This document shows positions 41,201-50,395 of a DNA stretch of 64,000 nt, piece by piece. Every line of letters begins with the position of its first letter. Position 1 is the first letter of the stretch. The stretch lies in assembly GCF_003258945.1 (NCBI RefSeq), contig NZ_QLIX01000019.1, positions 35,517 to 99,516 on the forward strand, in the 5' to 3' direction. This DNA comes from Roseicella frigidaeris (lineage in GTDB: Bacteria > Pseudomonadota > Alphaproteobacteria > Acetobacterales > Acetobacteraceae). The notes under the pieces were generated by a model. The model was not told where the DNA came from. It did not search any database and saw only the letters and a list, made by a program, of their open reading frames with translations. A program made the position numbers and the translations under genes.

Positions 41201-42973
41201 TCAGCCGAGCGGCGCGCAGGCCTCCCGCAGCCAGGCCGCGGTGGCCGGGTCGCAGGCCGGCCCGATCTCCGCCAGCACCCGGGCTTGGTAGGCCTCCACC
41301 CAGGCCCGCTCCGCCGGGGCGAGCAGGGCCAGCTCGATCAGCCGCCGGTCATAGGGCGCTAGGGTCAGCGTCTCGAATTCCAGGAAGGGCTTCACCTGGT
41401 CCGGCTGCTCGGCGGCCGGCTGCACCAGCAGCAGGTTCTCGATGCGGATGCCGTACTGCCCGGGCAGGTAGTAGCCCGGCTCGTCGGAGAGGATCATGCC
41501 GGGCGCCAGCGGCACCGGCTTCGCCGCCCGGCTGAAGGCGACCGGCCCCTCATGCACCGAGAGGAAGCTGCCGACGCCATGCCCGGTGCCATGGTCGTAG
41601 TCGAGCCCGGCCGCCCAGAGCGCCCGCCGGGCGAAGGCATCGAGATGCGGCCCGGCGACGCCCTGCGGGAAGCGCAGCGTCGCCAGGGCGATGTGGCCCT
41701 GCAGCACCCGGGTGTAGCGCTCCCGCAGCAGCGCCGGCGCCGGGCCGGGCCCGGTCCAGAGGGTGCGGGTGACATCGGTGGTGCCGTCCAGGTACTGCGC
41801 GCCGCTGTCGATCAGGTAGCACTCGTCCGGCCGGATCGCCCGGTTGCTCGCCGGCGTCGCGCGGTAATGGATGACCGCGCCGTTCTCCCCGGCGCCGCTG
41901 ATCGCCGGGAAGCTCTCGGCGCGGAACAGCGGCACCTCGCGGCGGAAGCCGAGCAGCCGCTCGGCGGCGCTCATCTCGCTCTCCCGGCCGGTCGGCGCGG
42001 CGCTGCCGAACCAGGCGAGGAAGCGGGCGAGCGCGACGGCGTCGCGGCGATGCGCGGCGCGCGCGCCCGCCTGCTCCACGGGGTTCTTGCAGGCGCGCGG
42101 CAGCCGCACCGGGTCCTCGCCGGCCGAGACGGTCGCACCCGCCTCGCGCAGGGCTTGGGCGAACCAGGCCGGCGTCGCCTCCGGATCGACGCGGACCTTG
42201 CGCCCGCGCAGCGCCTCGAGCGCCGCCGGCAGGGCGGCGCGCGGCCGCACCGTCACCGCATTGCCGAGATGCGCGCGCGTCTCCGCCGGCACCTTGCCCG
42301 GCTCCAGGAAGAGCTCGGCCGAGGCATCGGCGCGCAGCAGCCCGAAGCCGAGGGCGAGCGGCGTGTGGTCGAGATCGCCCCCCCGGATGTTGAACAGCCA
42401 GGCGAGCGAGTGGCTGTCCGCCAGCACCGCCGCATCCTCGCCCGCCTCCCGCAGCGCCTGGGCGGCGGCGAGGCGCTTCGCCTCGGCATCGAGCCCGGCC
42501 TGGGCCAGGGGATGCGGCACGGCCGGCGCCATGGGCGGCGCCGGCCGGTCGGCCCAGATGGCGTCGAGCGGGTTGGAGGGCAGCGGCACCAGGATGGCGC
42601 CGGAGGGCTCGAGCCGCTGCAGCGCGGCCTCCGGATGCAGCCAGGGATCGTAGCCGATGCGCTGCCCCGCGGCGTGCTCCTTCAGCCAGTCGGCCACCGG
42701 CTGCTCGGTGATGTGCCGCAGCTCCCAGAGCGCCGGGTCGAGCTGCTGCCGCGCCTGGGTGGTGTAGCGGCCATCGGTGAAGAGCGCCGCCCGGTCGGGC
42801 AGCACCACGGCGAGGCCGGCGCTGCCGGTGAAGCCGGTCAGCCAGGCGAGCCGCTCGCCCGCGGCCGGCACGTATTCGCCAAGATGCTCGTCGGCGCGCG
42901 GGACCAGGAAGCCCGCCACCCCGGCCTTGCGGAGTTCGGCGCGCAGCGCGGCGAGGCGGTCGGCGGGGGTCAT
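41201..42973 (-). CDS. Xaa-Pro aminopeptidase (M24B family, long aminopeptidase P)
   Basis: This is a 590-residue metallopeptidase that removes an N-terminal residue before proline. It has the two creatinase-like N-terminal domains and a C-terminal pita-bread domain. This is the long architecture seen in cytosolic aminopeptidase P, longer than the roughly 440-residue E. coli PepP. The five metal ligands are visible in YLIDSGAQY, GTTDVTRT, GTGHGVGSF, DEPGYY and IRIENLLLV. A short C-terminal domain ends WLREACAPLG. The ATG at 42973 begins MTPADRLAALRAEL. No operon partner is evident. Confidence 0.93.
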   Translation of the reverse strand: MTPADRLAALRAELRKAGVAGFLVPRADEHLGEYVPAAGERLAWLTGFTGSAGLAVVLPDRAALFTDGRYTTQARQQLDPALWELRHITEQPVADWLKEHAAGQRIGYDPWLHPEAALQRLEPSGAILVPLPSNPLDAIWADRPAPPMAPAVPHPLAQAGLDAEAKRLAAAQALREAGEDAAVLADSHSLAWLFNIRGGDLDHTPLALGFGLLRADASAELFLEPGKVPAETRAHLGNAVTVRPRAALPAALEALRGRKVRVDPEATPAWFAQALREAGATVSAGEDPVRLPRACKNPVEQAGARAAHRRDAVALARFLAWFGSAAPTGRESEMSAAERLLGFRREVPLFRAESFPAISGAGENGAVIHYRATPASNRAIRPDECYLIDSGAQYLDGTTDVTRTLWTGPGPAPALLRERYTRVLQGHIALATLRFPQGVAGPHLDAFARRALWAAGLDYDHGTGHGVGSFLSVHEGPVAFSRAAKPVPLAPGMILSDEPGYYLPGQYGIRIENLLLVQPAAEQPDQVKPFLEFETLTLAPYDRRLIELALLAPAERAWVEAYQARVLAEIGPACDPATAAWLREACAPLG

Positions 42974-43208
42974 GCGGCGCGTCCTTGCTGATCGGCCGAA
43001 TCTCGCCGGATTCGGCAGCCCGCGGAAGGGCAGGCCGAGATAAACGGATTATGCACGGCATTTCGGCACTTCATGCCTCGCCTGCATAGCTCCGCTGCAC
43101 CTTTCGCGCGCGTTCCGCTGCGGCAGCGAACCTATGTTGCGTTGCGGTGGGTGGCGACAGGTCACCCATGGTGCCGGGACAGCCCGGTTCACTCATCGGA
43201 CACACATC

Positions 43209-43553
43209 ATGGACCCCCGTCTTCTCCGGGCGGAAGCCGCCTACCTCCTGCCCCTGCCCGCCTCGCCGGCCGAGGAGCGCGCCCGCGCGCTGCGCCTGGC
43301 CGCGGCCGAGGCCTACCAGGCCGGCCTCGGCCGCGCCGGCCAGGCGCTCCTCGCCCGCCTCGACAACGCCCTGTTCGGCTGGGTCCGGCGCAGCCGCGTC
43401 CGCGCCGAGCTCGAGGCGCTGAGCGACCGCGAGCTGGCGGACATCGGCGTGTCGCGCGGCGAGATCGGGCGCATCGTCGTCGAGGCCGAGAAGGCCGCGA
43501 CGCCGCGCCCGGCGCAGCGCCCCGCCGGCCTGCGGCTGCCGCACCCGGCCTGA
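43209..43553 (+). CDS. DUF1127-domain small protein
   Basis: This is a 114-residue basic protein. The C-terminal DUF1127 motif (RSRVRAELEALSDRELADIGVSRGEIGRIV) is clear at about residues 62-92. The N-terminal part is a predicted helix rich in Ala, Arg and Glu (LLRAEAAYLLPLPASPAEERARALR). DUF1127 proteins in alphaproteobacteria are mostly tiny; some bind RNA and affect sRNA turnover or phosphate and carbon metabolism. The ATG at 43209 was chosen from the family pattern. The 235 bp before it, shared with the divergent aminopeptidase gene, contains no other gene. A composite palindromic repeat follows the stop codon. Confidence 0.85.
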   Translation: MDPRLLRAEAAYLLPLPASPAEERARALRLAAAEAYQAGLGRAGQALLARLDNALFGWVRRSRVRAELEALSDRELADIGVSRGEIGRIVVEAEKAATPRPAQRPAGLRLPHPA

Positions 43554-43581
43554 CCGCCTGCCCGCGGCGGCGGCCCTGCAG

Positions 43582-43680
43582 CAGATCCCGTTCGAGTGGA
43601 CACACTCGAACGGGTGAGGATGCTCCGACGATAACGGGCTGGAGCATTTGCCGTGACCGCAGGTGAACGGGCCATGCTCC
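43582..43680. repeat. Composite palindromic element, copy A
   Basis: A conserved lead (GCAGATCCCG) opens into a perfect 12-bp hairpin: 43587-43598 pairs with 43603-43614 around a GACA loop. The tail GGGTGAGGATGCTCC follows. A second, imperfect hairpin has arms GGAGCAT (43641-43647) and ATGCTCC (43674-43680). The same backbone recurs at 54332-54469, where the arm sequence differs but still pairs perfectly. The element lies between two genes and encodes no protein. It looks like a dispersed repeat of REP or small MITE type. Confidence 0.75.
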
Positions 43681-43804
43681 GGCGCCGTCCGGCGATCGGC
43701 ATGCGCCCAGCTCGGCTCCAGGCGCGAGGCATAAGCTGGCTGCATGACGGACCCGGCGCAGAGCGCGCTTGTTGCCGCCCTGACGCATCCGGTCTGATCG
43801 CCGC

Positions 43805-45016
43805 ATGCGCCGCCCTGCCGCCTCGCCTCCGGGCCTCTGGATCATCGTCACCGCCGCTGCCGCCTCCATCAGCCTCGCGCTGGGCATGCGGCAGACCTTC
43901 GGCCTCTTCCTGCTGCCGCTCTCGGCCGAGGCCGGGATCTCGCCGGCGGTGCTCGGCGGCGCGGTCGCACTGCACAACCTCGTCTGGGGCCTGGCCCAGC
44001 CGGTCAGCGGCGCCATCGCCGACCGGCACGGCGCCGGCAAGGTGATGGCGGCCGGCGCCCTGCTGCTCGCGGCCGGCGTCGGGCTGCCGGCGCTCTGGAT
44101 CTCGGCCCCCGCCATCCTCGTCGGCATCGGCCTCCTCACCGGCCTCGGCGTCTCCTGCTGCGGCACCGGCGCGGCCCTCGCCGCCGTCGGCCGGGCCGTG
44201 CCGCCGGAGCGGCGGGGCGAGATGATCGGCCTCGCCTCGGCCGGCGGCTCGCTCGGCCAGGCCGCCATGGTGCCGCTGGCGAGCAGCCTGATCGGCGCCG
44301 TGGGGGCGGTCGCCACCCTCGGCATCCTCGGCCTCAGCCTGCTGCTCATCCTGCCGGCGGCGCGGCTGGTCGAATGGCGGGCCCCGCCGCAGCGGCCGGG
44401 CCAGGCGGCGACCGGCCTCGCCGGGCTGCCGGCCCTGGCCCGGATGGCGCTGGCCAACCGCGACTACGCGCTGCTGACCGGCGGCTTCTTCGCCTGCGGC
44501 TTCCAGCTCGCCTTCCTGACGATGCACCTGCCGAGCCACCTCGCCCTTTGCGGGTTGCCCACCGGCCTCGGCGCCATGGCGCTGATGACGATCGGCCTGT
44601 TCAACATCCCCGGAAGCTGGCTCTGCGGCCGCGTCAGCAACGTGATGCAGCCGGAGATCGCGCTCGGCTGGATCTATGCGCTGCGCAGCGTGGCGATCGC
44701 CTGCTTCGCCTATGCGACGCCGAGCTATGCCGGCACGCTGGTCTTCGCCGCGGTGATGGGCTTCGTCTGGCTCGGCACCATCCCGCTGACCAGCGCCGCC
44801 ATCGCCCGGCGCTTCGGCGTCGCCGATCTCGGCGCGCTCTACGGCCTCTGCTTCCTCAGCCACCAGCTCGGCGGCTTCCTCGGCGCCGCCGCGGGCACGG
44901 TGCTGCTGGCGGCGGCCGGCAGCTACCAGGCCTTCTGGCCGGTGATGATCGCCGTCGGCGTCGCGGCGAGCGCCATGAACTGGCTGGCGCGCCCGCCCCT
45001 CCGCGCCATCGCCTGA
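43805..45016 (+). CDS. Major facilitator superfamily transporter (OxlT/MCT-like)
   Basis: This is a 403-residue inner-membrane transporter with twelve predicted helices. The first is GLWIIVTAAAASISLALGMRQTFGLFLLP. The loop after helix 2 has the MFS signature variant AQPVSGAIADRHGAGKVM. The second half repeats the fold, beginning at MALANRDYALLTGGFFACGFQLAFLTMHLPSHL. The overall pattern matches MFS proteins of the oxalate/formate or monocarboxylate group, so a small organic acid is a fair guess but not proven. The ATG at 43805 lies 251 bp after the DUF1127 gene, beyond the palindromic element. It converges on prmA 10 bp away. Confidence 0.9.
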   Translation: MRRPAASPPGLWIIVTAAAASISLALGMRQTFGLFLLPLSAEAGISPAVLGGAVALHNLVWGLAQPVSGAIADRHGAGKVMAAGALLLAAGVGLPALWISAPAILVGIGLLTGLGVSCCGTGAALAAVGRAVPPERRGEMIGLASAGGSLGQAAMVPLASSLIGAVGAVATLGILGLSLLLILPAARLVEWRAPPQRPGQAATGLAGLPALARMALANRDYALLTGGFFACGFQLAFLTMHLPSHLALCGLPTGLGAMALMTIGLFNIPGSWLCGRVSNVMQPEIALGWIYALRSVAIACFAYATPSYAGTLVFAAVMGFVWLGTIPLTSAAIARRFGVADLGALYGLCFLSHQLGGFLGAAAGTVLLAAAGSYQAFWPVMIAVGVAASAMNWLARPPLRAIA

Positions 45017-45026
45017 ACCGGCCGCC

Positions 45027-45965
45027 TCAGCGCGGCCCGCGCCGCAGCACCAGCGTGGTCCAGGGCCCGACATCGATGCGGCGTTCCAGCCGCAGCCCCT
45101 GGCGGCGATGCGCCGCCAGCACCATCCGCGCCTGGGTGCCGAGCAGCCCGGCGAGGATCGCCGTGCCGCCCGGCGCCAGATGCGCCGCGAGGTCGCGCGC
45201 CATGGCGCAGAGCGGCCGCGCCAGGATGTTGGCGAAGACCAGGTCGTAGCGCCGGCGCCGGATCTCGGGGCCCTTCCAGCCATCGGCGAGGCGCGCCGCG
45301 ACCAGCCGCTGCACGCCGTTCAGCGTGGCGTTGTCCGCCGCCACCCGCACCGACCAGGGCTCGATATCGGTCGCCAGCACCGGCCGGCGCAGCAGCTTCG
45401 CCGCGGCGATGGCGAGGATCGCCGAGCCGGTGCCGAGATCGAGGAGGCGGCGCGGGCGGCGATGCGCCATGCCCTCCAGCGCCCGCAGGCAGCCCTGGGT
45501 GGAGGCGTGCTCGCCGCTGCCGAAGGCCAGCCCGGCATCGAGGCGCAGCACGATCCGCCCGGGCGTCACCGGGTTCGGCAGATGCGTCGGCCGCACCAGG
45601 AAGCGGCGGCCGATCGGCGCCTCCGGGAAGCCCTGGACGGTGCGGGCGAGCCAGCCTTCCGCCTCGATCGGCCCGGCCTGCAGCGCCGGCGGCGCGATGC
45701 CGGCCACGGCGGCGGCGAGCGCCAGCGCGCCGGTGAGCTCGTCATCCCCCTGCCCCGCCTCGCGCACCCCCTCGACGCGCCAGGTGTCGCTCGGCTCGTC
45801 GCGGAAGAGGGCGACGCTGACGCAGACCGTCTGGAGCGCCGCCTCGAAGGCCGGCACCGCCTCCTCCGGCAGATCCTCGACCGCCAGCAGCTCCAGCGGC
45901 TCGGTGCGGCGGCGGGAGAGCGGCGTCGGCCAGTCGGCGCCGGAGTCGCTGCCCGGCGGCGTCAC
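45027..45965 (-). CDS. prmA: Ribosomal protein L11 methyltransferase (GTG start)
   Basis: This is an S-adenosylmethionine-dependent enzyme that methylates ribosomal protein L11, 312 residues. The substrate-recognition N-terminal domain leads to a Rossmann methyltransferase domain. That domain contains GLAFGSGEHASTQGCLRAL, the SAM motif LLDLGTGSAILAIAAA, ATDIEP and the active-site FANILARPL. The start is GTG at 45965, overlapping the stop of the helicase gene by 4 bp (GTGA), so the helicase and PrmA are translation-coupled. The N-terminus is slightly longer than in many homologues and proline-rich. Confidence 0.95.
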   Translation of the reverse strand: MTPPGSDSGADWPTPLSRRRTEPLELLAVEDLPEEAVPAFEAALQTVCVSVALFRDEPSDTWRVEGVREAGQGDDELTGALALAAAVAGIAPPALQAGPIEAEGWLARTVQGFPEAPIGRRFLVRPTHLPNPVTPGRIVLRLDAGLAFGSGEHASTQGCLRALEGMAHRRPRRLLDLGTGSAILAIAAAKLLRRPVLATDIEPWSVRVAADNATLNGVQRLVAARLADGWKGPEIRRRRYDLVFANILARPLCAMARDLAAHLAPGGTAILAGLLGTQARMVLAAHRRQGLRLERRIDVGPWTTLVLRRGPR

Positions 45966-48178
45966 GAGGCGCGCTCCAGGAAGCTGTCGAGCACCCGCTT
46001 CGGATCGGATTTCTCGAAATCGACGTCCACCCGGTTGTCCTCCACGGCCGTGACCCGGCCATAGCCGAATTTCCGGTGGAAGACCCGCTCGCCCACCTTC
46101 AGCGGCGAGGCATGGGCGGGACGGGCCTGCACCTCCCAGGCGCCGGCCTCGATGGTGCGCGGCCGGCGGGCCAGCAGCCCGCCGCTCCCGGTGAAGACCG
46201 AGGGCATGTCGATCGCGCGGTTGCGGGCCATGCCGGCGCTGCCCTCGCGCTGCACCTGACCGGCCGGCAGCTCGTCGAGGAAGCGCGAGGGGATGGAGCT
46301 CGACCAGTTGCCGTAGACGCGGCGGTTGGCGGCGCAGGAGATGATGGCGAGCTTGCGGGCGCGGGTCAGCCCGACATAGGCGAGGCGCCGCTCCTCCTCC
46401 AGGCCGCGCTCGCCGCCCTCCTCCAGCGCCCGGTTGTGCGGGAACAGCCCCTCCTCCCAGCCGGGGAGGAAGACCATGTCGAATTCCAGCCCCTTCGCCG
46501 CATGCAGCGTCATCAGCGAGAGCCGGTCGCCCGAGGCGTTCTCGTCATTCTCCATGACCAGCGCCACATGCTCGAGGAAACCGTTCAGGGTCTCGAACTC
46601 GCCGAGGGCGCGGACGAACTCCTTCAGGTTCTCGAGCCGGCCCGGCGCCTCGGGCGACTTGTCCTGCTTCCACATCTCCGTGTAGCCGCTCTCGTCCAGC
46701 AGGGTCGCGGCGGTGACGACATGCCCCTCCCGCCCGAGCTGCTCGCGCCAGCGCGCGAAGCCGTGCAGCAGCTCGCCGAGCGCGGCGCGCGCCTTGCCGG
46801 TGAAGCCGCCGGCCTCGACCAGCCGCGCCGCCGCGGCGGCCAGCGGGATGCGCTCGGCGCGGGCGAGCTCGTGCATCCGCCGCATGGCGGTATCGCCGAG
46901 GCCACGCTTCGGGACGTTGACGATGCGCTCGAAGGCGAGGTCGTCGGAGGGCTGGGCGAGGACCCGCAGATAGGCGAGCGCGTCGCGGATCTCGGCCCGC
47001 TCGTAGAATTTCAGCCCGCCGACGACGCGATAGGGGATGCCGAGGGTGATCAGCCGCTCCTCGAAGGCGCGGGTCTGGAAGCCGGCGCGGACCAGGATGG
47101 CGATCTCGGCCAGCTTGTGGCCGCTGCGCTGCGCCGCCTCGATGCGCTCGCCGACCATGCGCGCCTCCTCCTCGGAATCCCAGAGGGAGACGACGCGCAC
47201 CTTCTCGCCCTCCGCGTCGTTGCGCCCGGCCCTGAGCGTCTTGCCGAGCCGGCCGGAGTTGTGCGCGATCAGCCCGCTGGCGGCGGCGAGGATCGGGCGG
47301 GTGGAGCGGTAATTGCTCTCCAGCCGCACCACCCGGGCCTTCGGGAAATCCTTCTCGAAGCGCAGGATGTTCTCGATCTCGGCGCCGCGCCAGGAATAGA
47401 TCGACTGGTCGTCGTCGCCGACGCAGCAGATGTTCTGGTGCCCCTGGGCGAGCAGCCGCAGCCAGAGATACTGCACCAAGTTGGTGTCCTGGTACTCGTC
47501 GACCAGGATGTAGCGGAAGCGCCGGTGCCAGTCGGCCAACACCTCCGGATGACTGCGCAGGATCTCCACCATGTGCAGCATCAGGTCGCCGAAATCGGCG
47601 CAGTTGAGATCCTTCAGCCGGTCCTGATAGGCGGCGTAGAGGCTGCGGGCGCGGCCGCCGGCATAATCCGTGTCCTCGGCGGGCGTCACACGGTCGGGCG
47701 TGATGCCGCGATCCTTCCAGCGCTGGATCGCCGCCATCAGCCCCGGCGCCGGCCAGCGCTTGGCATCGATGCCGCCCGCATCCATCACCTGCTTCAGCAG
47801 GCGCATCTGGTCGTCGGTGTCGAGGATGGTGAAGCCGCTGGTCAGCCCGACCAGCTCGGCATGCCGGCGCAGCATGCGGGCGCAGAGCGCGTGGAAGGTG
47901 CCGAGCCAGAGCCCCTCGGCGGGGCGCTGGATGATGGCGGAGACGCGCTCGCGCATCTCCCGCGCCGCCTTGTTGGTGAAGGTGACGGCGAGCACCTGGC
48001 CGGGGAAGGCGCGGCCGGTCATCAGCAGATGCGCGAAGCGGGTGGTCAGCACGCGGGTCTTGCCGGTGCCGGCGCCGGCGAGGACCAGGAGCGGCCCGTC
48101 GAGCGTCTCCACCGCCTCCCGCTGCTCCGGGTTGAGGCGGGAGAGGTAGTCGGGGATGGGAGCATGGGGCGGGGGCAC
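45962..48178 (-). CDS. uvrD: UvrD/PcrA-type 3'-5' DNA helicase (probable leaderless GTG start)
   Basis: This is a superfamily 1A helicase for nucleotide excision repair, mismatch repair and displacement of recombinases, 738 residues. The motifs are AGAGTGKT (Walker A, residues 34-41), DEYQDTN (Walker B), VGDDDQSIYSWRGA, LESNYRST, LMTLHAAKGLEFD and VGLTRAR. The C-terminal Tudor-like tail has VGERVFHRKFGYGRV. I chose GTG at 48178 because it precedes the family-normal PDYLSRLNPEQREAV. The upstream ATG at 48214 falls inside a good promoter (48187-48214) that would put the transcript start about two bases before this GTG. Confidence 0.93.
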   Translation of the reverse strand: MPPPHAPIPDYLSRLNPEQREAVETLDGPLLVLAGAGTGKTRVLTTRFAHLLMTGRAFPGQVLAVTFTNKAAREMRERVSAIIQRPAEGLWLGTFHALCARMLRRHAELVGLTSGFTILDTDDQMRLLKQVMDAGGIDAKRWPAPGLMAAIQRWKDRGITPDRVTPAEDTDYAGGRARSLYAAYQDRLKDLNCADFGDLMLHMVEILRSHPEVLADWHRRFRYILVDEYQDTNLVQYLWLRLLAQGHQNICCVGDDDQSIYSWRGAEIENILRFEKDFPKARVVRLESNYRSTRPILAAASGLIAHNSGRLGKTLRAGRNDAEGEKVRVVSLWDSEEEARMVGERIEAAQRSGHKLAEIAILVRAGFQTRAFEERLITLGIPYRVVGGLKFYERAEIRDALAYLRVLAQPSDDLAFERIVNVPKRGLGDTAMRRMHELARAERIPLAAAAARLVEAGGFTGKARAALGELLHGFARWREQLGREGHVVTAATLLDESGYTEMWKQDKSPEAPGRLENLKEFVRALGEFETLNGFLEHVALVMENDENASGDRLSLMTLHAAKGLEFDMVFLPGWEEGLFPHNRALEEGGERGLEEERRLAYVGLTRARKLAIISCAANRRVYGNWSSSIPSRFLDELPAGQVQREGSAGMARNRAIDMPSVFTGSGGLLARRPRTIEAGAWEVQARPAHASPLKVGERVFHRKFGYGRVTAVEDNRVDVDFEKSDPKRVLDSFLERAS

Positions 48179-48186
48179 GCAGGCCC

Positions 48187-48214
48187 CTATAGAACACCTG
48201 GCGAACTGCTCCAA
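48187..48214 (-). promoter_or_regulatory. Candidate promoter of the helicase-prmA operon
   Basis: On the minus strand TTGGAG (48214-48209) is followed by a 16 bp spacer and CTATAG (48192-48187). This matches a sigma-70 type promoter at normal spacing. Transcription would begin near 48180, only about two bases before the GTG at 48178, so the message is predicted to be leaderless. The promoter also explains why the longer reading frame from the ATG at 48214 is unlikely. Confidence 0.5.
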
Positions 48215-48296
48215 CTATCTCCGTCTCTGAGCGGGCAGTTGGCTCGGCGCGTCAACCGCGAGTGGGAAGACGATCGGATGCACAGGTTCGGGCACC

Positions 48297-48815
48297 TTAC
48301 CCACCCAAAAGAAGCCGGTGCAGGTCGGCGATGCGGATCTCCCCTGCCTGTTCGGAAGCATCCTGCCGCATGGCCAGGATCGCCTCGATAAACCTGGCGC
48401 AACGCTCGGGCGTATCGAGTATGGCGCCGCCGCGATCGAACTCGGCGAGAAGGGCGATGACACGTTCGCTGCCATGGAGAGCGATGCGGCCTTTCGCCGC
48501 GGCAAGCCGTGCCAAGGCTTGCCGTTCCGCGGTTTCGTCCTTAGCGCGCTGGGCCAGGACCAGAACGCCCGTAGCGCTCCAGAATTCGGCATAGGTCTCG
48601 AAGTGCGCGGATCGTTGCGCCTTTTCCAGCTCGGAGAACCTGGCATGCAGAAGGTTTCGATCAGCTCTCTGCTGTTCGACGAGGCGCGCCAGCTCCGCCT
48701 TCCGATCCTCGAGATCGCGGTCGAACCACGCTTTCAGGGCAGCCGCCAGCCCGACGCCCAGGATCACGCCGATCAGACCGATCATCGCCGCCAACAGTTT
48801 GGGATCGCTTTCCAT
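48297..48815 (-). CDS. Membrane-anchored coiled-coil protein of unknown function
   Basis: I do not recognise this 172-residue protein. It starts at the ATG at 48815 with a good GGAGGG site. One N-terminal membrane helix (LLAAMIGLIGVILGVGLAAALKAWF) is followed by a charged helical stretch (DRDLEDRKAELARLVEQQRADRNLLHARFSELEKAQRSA) predicted to be a coiled coil. A mostly helical C-terminal domain ends DLHRLLLGG. It is encoded alone, between the helicase and a divergent isomerase gene. Its base composition is slightly lower in GC than its neighbours, which could mean later acquisition. Confidence 0.7.
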   Translation of the reverse strand: MESDPKLLAAMIGLIGVILGVGLAAALKAWFDRDLEDRKAELARLVEQQRADRNLLHARFSELEKAQRSAHFETYAEFWSATGVLVLAQRAKDETAERQALARLAAAKGRIALHGSERVIALLAEFDRGGAILDTPERCARFIEAILAMRQDASEQAGEIRIADLHRLLLGG

Positions 48816-48906
48816 GTTTCCCTCCGCTGCGCCACGATTCGATGCGGTCGCACTGCCCGGGGATCACTATCCTCGAGTCATCGACCCACCCAGAGGGGTC
48901 GAAACC

Positions 48907-49557
48907 ATGAGGACCAAGCTGCCGACAGCGGATGTCACCTGGTATTTCGACACCGTCTCCCCCTTCTCCTGGATCGCCCTGCCCCGCATCGAGGCGCTGG
49001 CGGCGCAACGCCCGGTGCGCTTCCGCCCGGTCGTCCTGGGCGCGATCCTGGCGCATTGGGGCACGGTGGGGCCGGCCGAGCTGCCGCCGAAGCGGCTGCA
49101 CACATACCGGCTCAGCCAGTTCCTGGCCGAGCGCGCCGGCCTGCCGATGCGCTTCCCGCCGCGGCATCCCTTCCGCTCGCTGGAGGTGCAGCGCCTGCTG
49201 ACCGCCCTCGGCGGCGCGTCGGCGGCGGTGCGCACCGCCTTCGCCTGCATCTGGCAGGACGGGGTCGATGTCGGCACGCCGGCGGGCTTCGCCACGCTCT
49301 GCGACCGGCTCGACATCGCCGATCCGGCCGGGCTGGTGGCGGCGCGCGGGGCGAAGGACGGGCTGCGGGCGGCAACCGAGGCGGCGATCGCCGCCGGCGT
49401 CTTCGGCGTGCCGACGCTGCGCATCGGCGCCGAGCTCTTCTGGGGCGTCGATGCGCTGCCGATGGCCGAGGCCTATTTCGCGGCGCCGGATCTGTTCCGC
49501 GGGGCGGCGATGGCCCGGCTGGCCGATCTGCCGGTCGGCGTCGCGCGGCGCGGCTGA
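48907..49557 (+). CDS. DsbA-fold 2-hydroxychromene-2-carboxylate isomerase family protein
   Basis: This is a 216-residue thioredoxin-fold enzyme of the kappa-GST/HCCA isomerase group. The active-site serine that activates glutathione is in DTVSPFSWIALPR, where DsbA would have CxxC. The cis-proline loop GVFGVPTLRI and the C-terminal FWGVDALPMAEAYF are typical. HCCA isomerases act in naphthalene breakdown, but many members of this family have other, unknown isomerase or transferase roles. The ATG at 48907 begins MRTKLPTADVTWYFD. No aromatic-degradation genes lie next to it. Confidence 0.9.
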   Translation: MRTKLPTADVTWYFDTVSPFSWIALPRIEALAAQRPVRFRPVVLGAILAHWGTVGPAELPPKRLHTYRLSQFLAERAGLPMRFPPRHPFRSLEVQRLLTALGGASAAVRTAFACIWQDGVDVGTPAGFATLCDRLDIADPAGLVAARGAKDGLRAATEAAIAAGVFGVPTLRIGAELFWGVDALPMAEAYFAAPDLFRGAAMARLADLPVGVARRG

Positions 49558-49584
49558 GCCGCCCCGCGCGGCCGCCCGTGCCCG

Positions 49585-50385
49585 CTACTCGGCGGCCTGC
49601 CGGTAGCGCCGGGCGTATTGCGCCAGCGCGTCATCCGCCACCGGCTCGATCGGCGTGAAGTCGGTATGGGCGATCCATTCCGGCCGGGTCGGCTTGCGGA
49701 TGTGGTTCGAGACGGCGTTCAGCGTCAGGTAGACGATCTTGCGCGGATAGGGGGTGATGTTCGGCGCCGAGCCATGCACCAGGTTGCCGTGGAACATCAG
49801 CAGCCCGCCCGGCTTGCCGGTCGGCGCGACGATCCCGCCTTCCTGCACCAGCTTCGTGACGGTCGCCTCGTCCAGCGTCCAGAGCGGGTAGGAGGTGGTG
49901 CTGAGGTCGTGCCCCGCCTCGAGGTTGCCGTGATGCTGGCTGCGCGGGATCAGCATCAGGGGGCCGTTGATCGGCATCACCTCGTCGAGGAAGACGGCGA
50001 TGTTCATCGCCCGCGGCTCCGGCATGCCGTCGTCGCGCAGCCAGGTGCCGTAATCCTGGTGCCACTGCCAGACATCGCCGGTGAAGGCTGCCTTGGCGTT
50101 GATCTTGAACTGATGCATGTAGAGCTTCTCGCCGAAGATCTGCTCGATCGGCTCGATCATGCGCGGATGCGCGCCGAGCAGGCGGAAGGCCTCGTTGTAG
50201 GTATGGGCGGCGAAGGCGGTGCGCGGGGCGCCGGATTTCTCGCGCCAGATCTCCGGGCGGTTCTCGCGATAGACGGCCTCCGCCTCCTCGCGGAGCGTGG
50301 CGATCTCCTCCAGCGTGAAGGTCTCGGGCAGGAAGAGCCAGCCTTCCTCGTGGAACTGGCGGATCTGGTCGTCGGACAGCCGCAT
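49585..50385 (-). CDS. Phytanoyl-CoA dioxygenase family protein (ectoine-hydroxylase-like)
   Basis: This is a 266-residue non-haem iron, 2-oxoglutarate-dependent oxygenase. The iron ligands are His109 and Asp111 in WQWHQDYGTW and probably His204 in NLVHGSAPNI. Arg215 (TPYPRKIV) is placed to hold 2-oxoglutarate. The block WQWHQDYGTWLRDDGMPEPRA and the NGPLMLIPRSQHHG stretch are close to the pattern in ectoine hydroxylase (EctD). No ectABC genes are present, so another small hydroxylation substrate is just as likely. The ATG at 50385 follows an AGGGAG site that overlaps a short hairpin. Confidence 0.9.
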   Translation of the reverse strand: MRLSDDQIRQFHEEGWLFLPETFTLEEIATLREEAEAVYRENRPEIWREKSGAPRTAFAAHTYNEAFRLLGAHPRMIEPIEQIFGEKLYMHQFKINAKAAFTGDVWQWHQDYGTWLRDDGMPEPRAMNIAVFLDEVMPINGPLMLIPRSQHHGNLEAGHDLSTTSYPLWTLDEATVTKLVQEGGIVAPTGKPGGLLMFHGNLVHGSAPNITPYPRKIVYLTLNAVSNHIRKPTRPEWIAHTDFTPIEPVADDALAQYARRYRQAAE

Positions 50386-50395
50386 GGGTTTGTCT

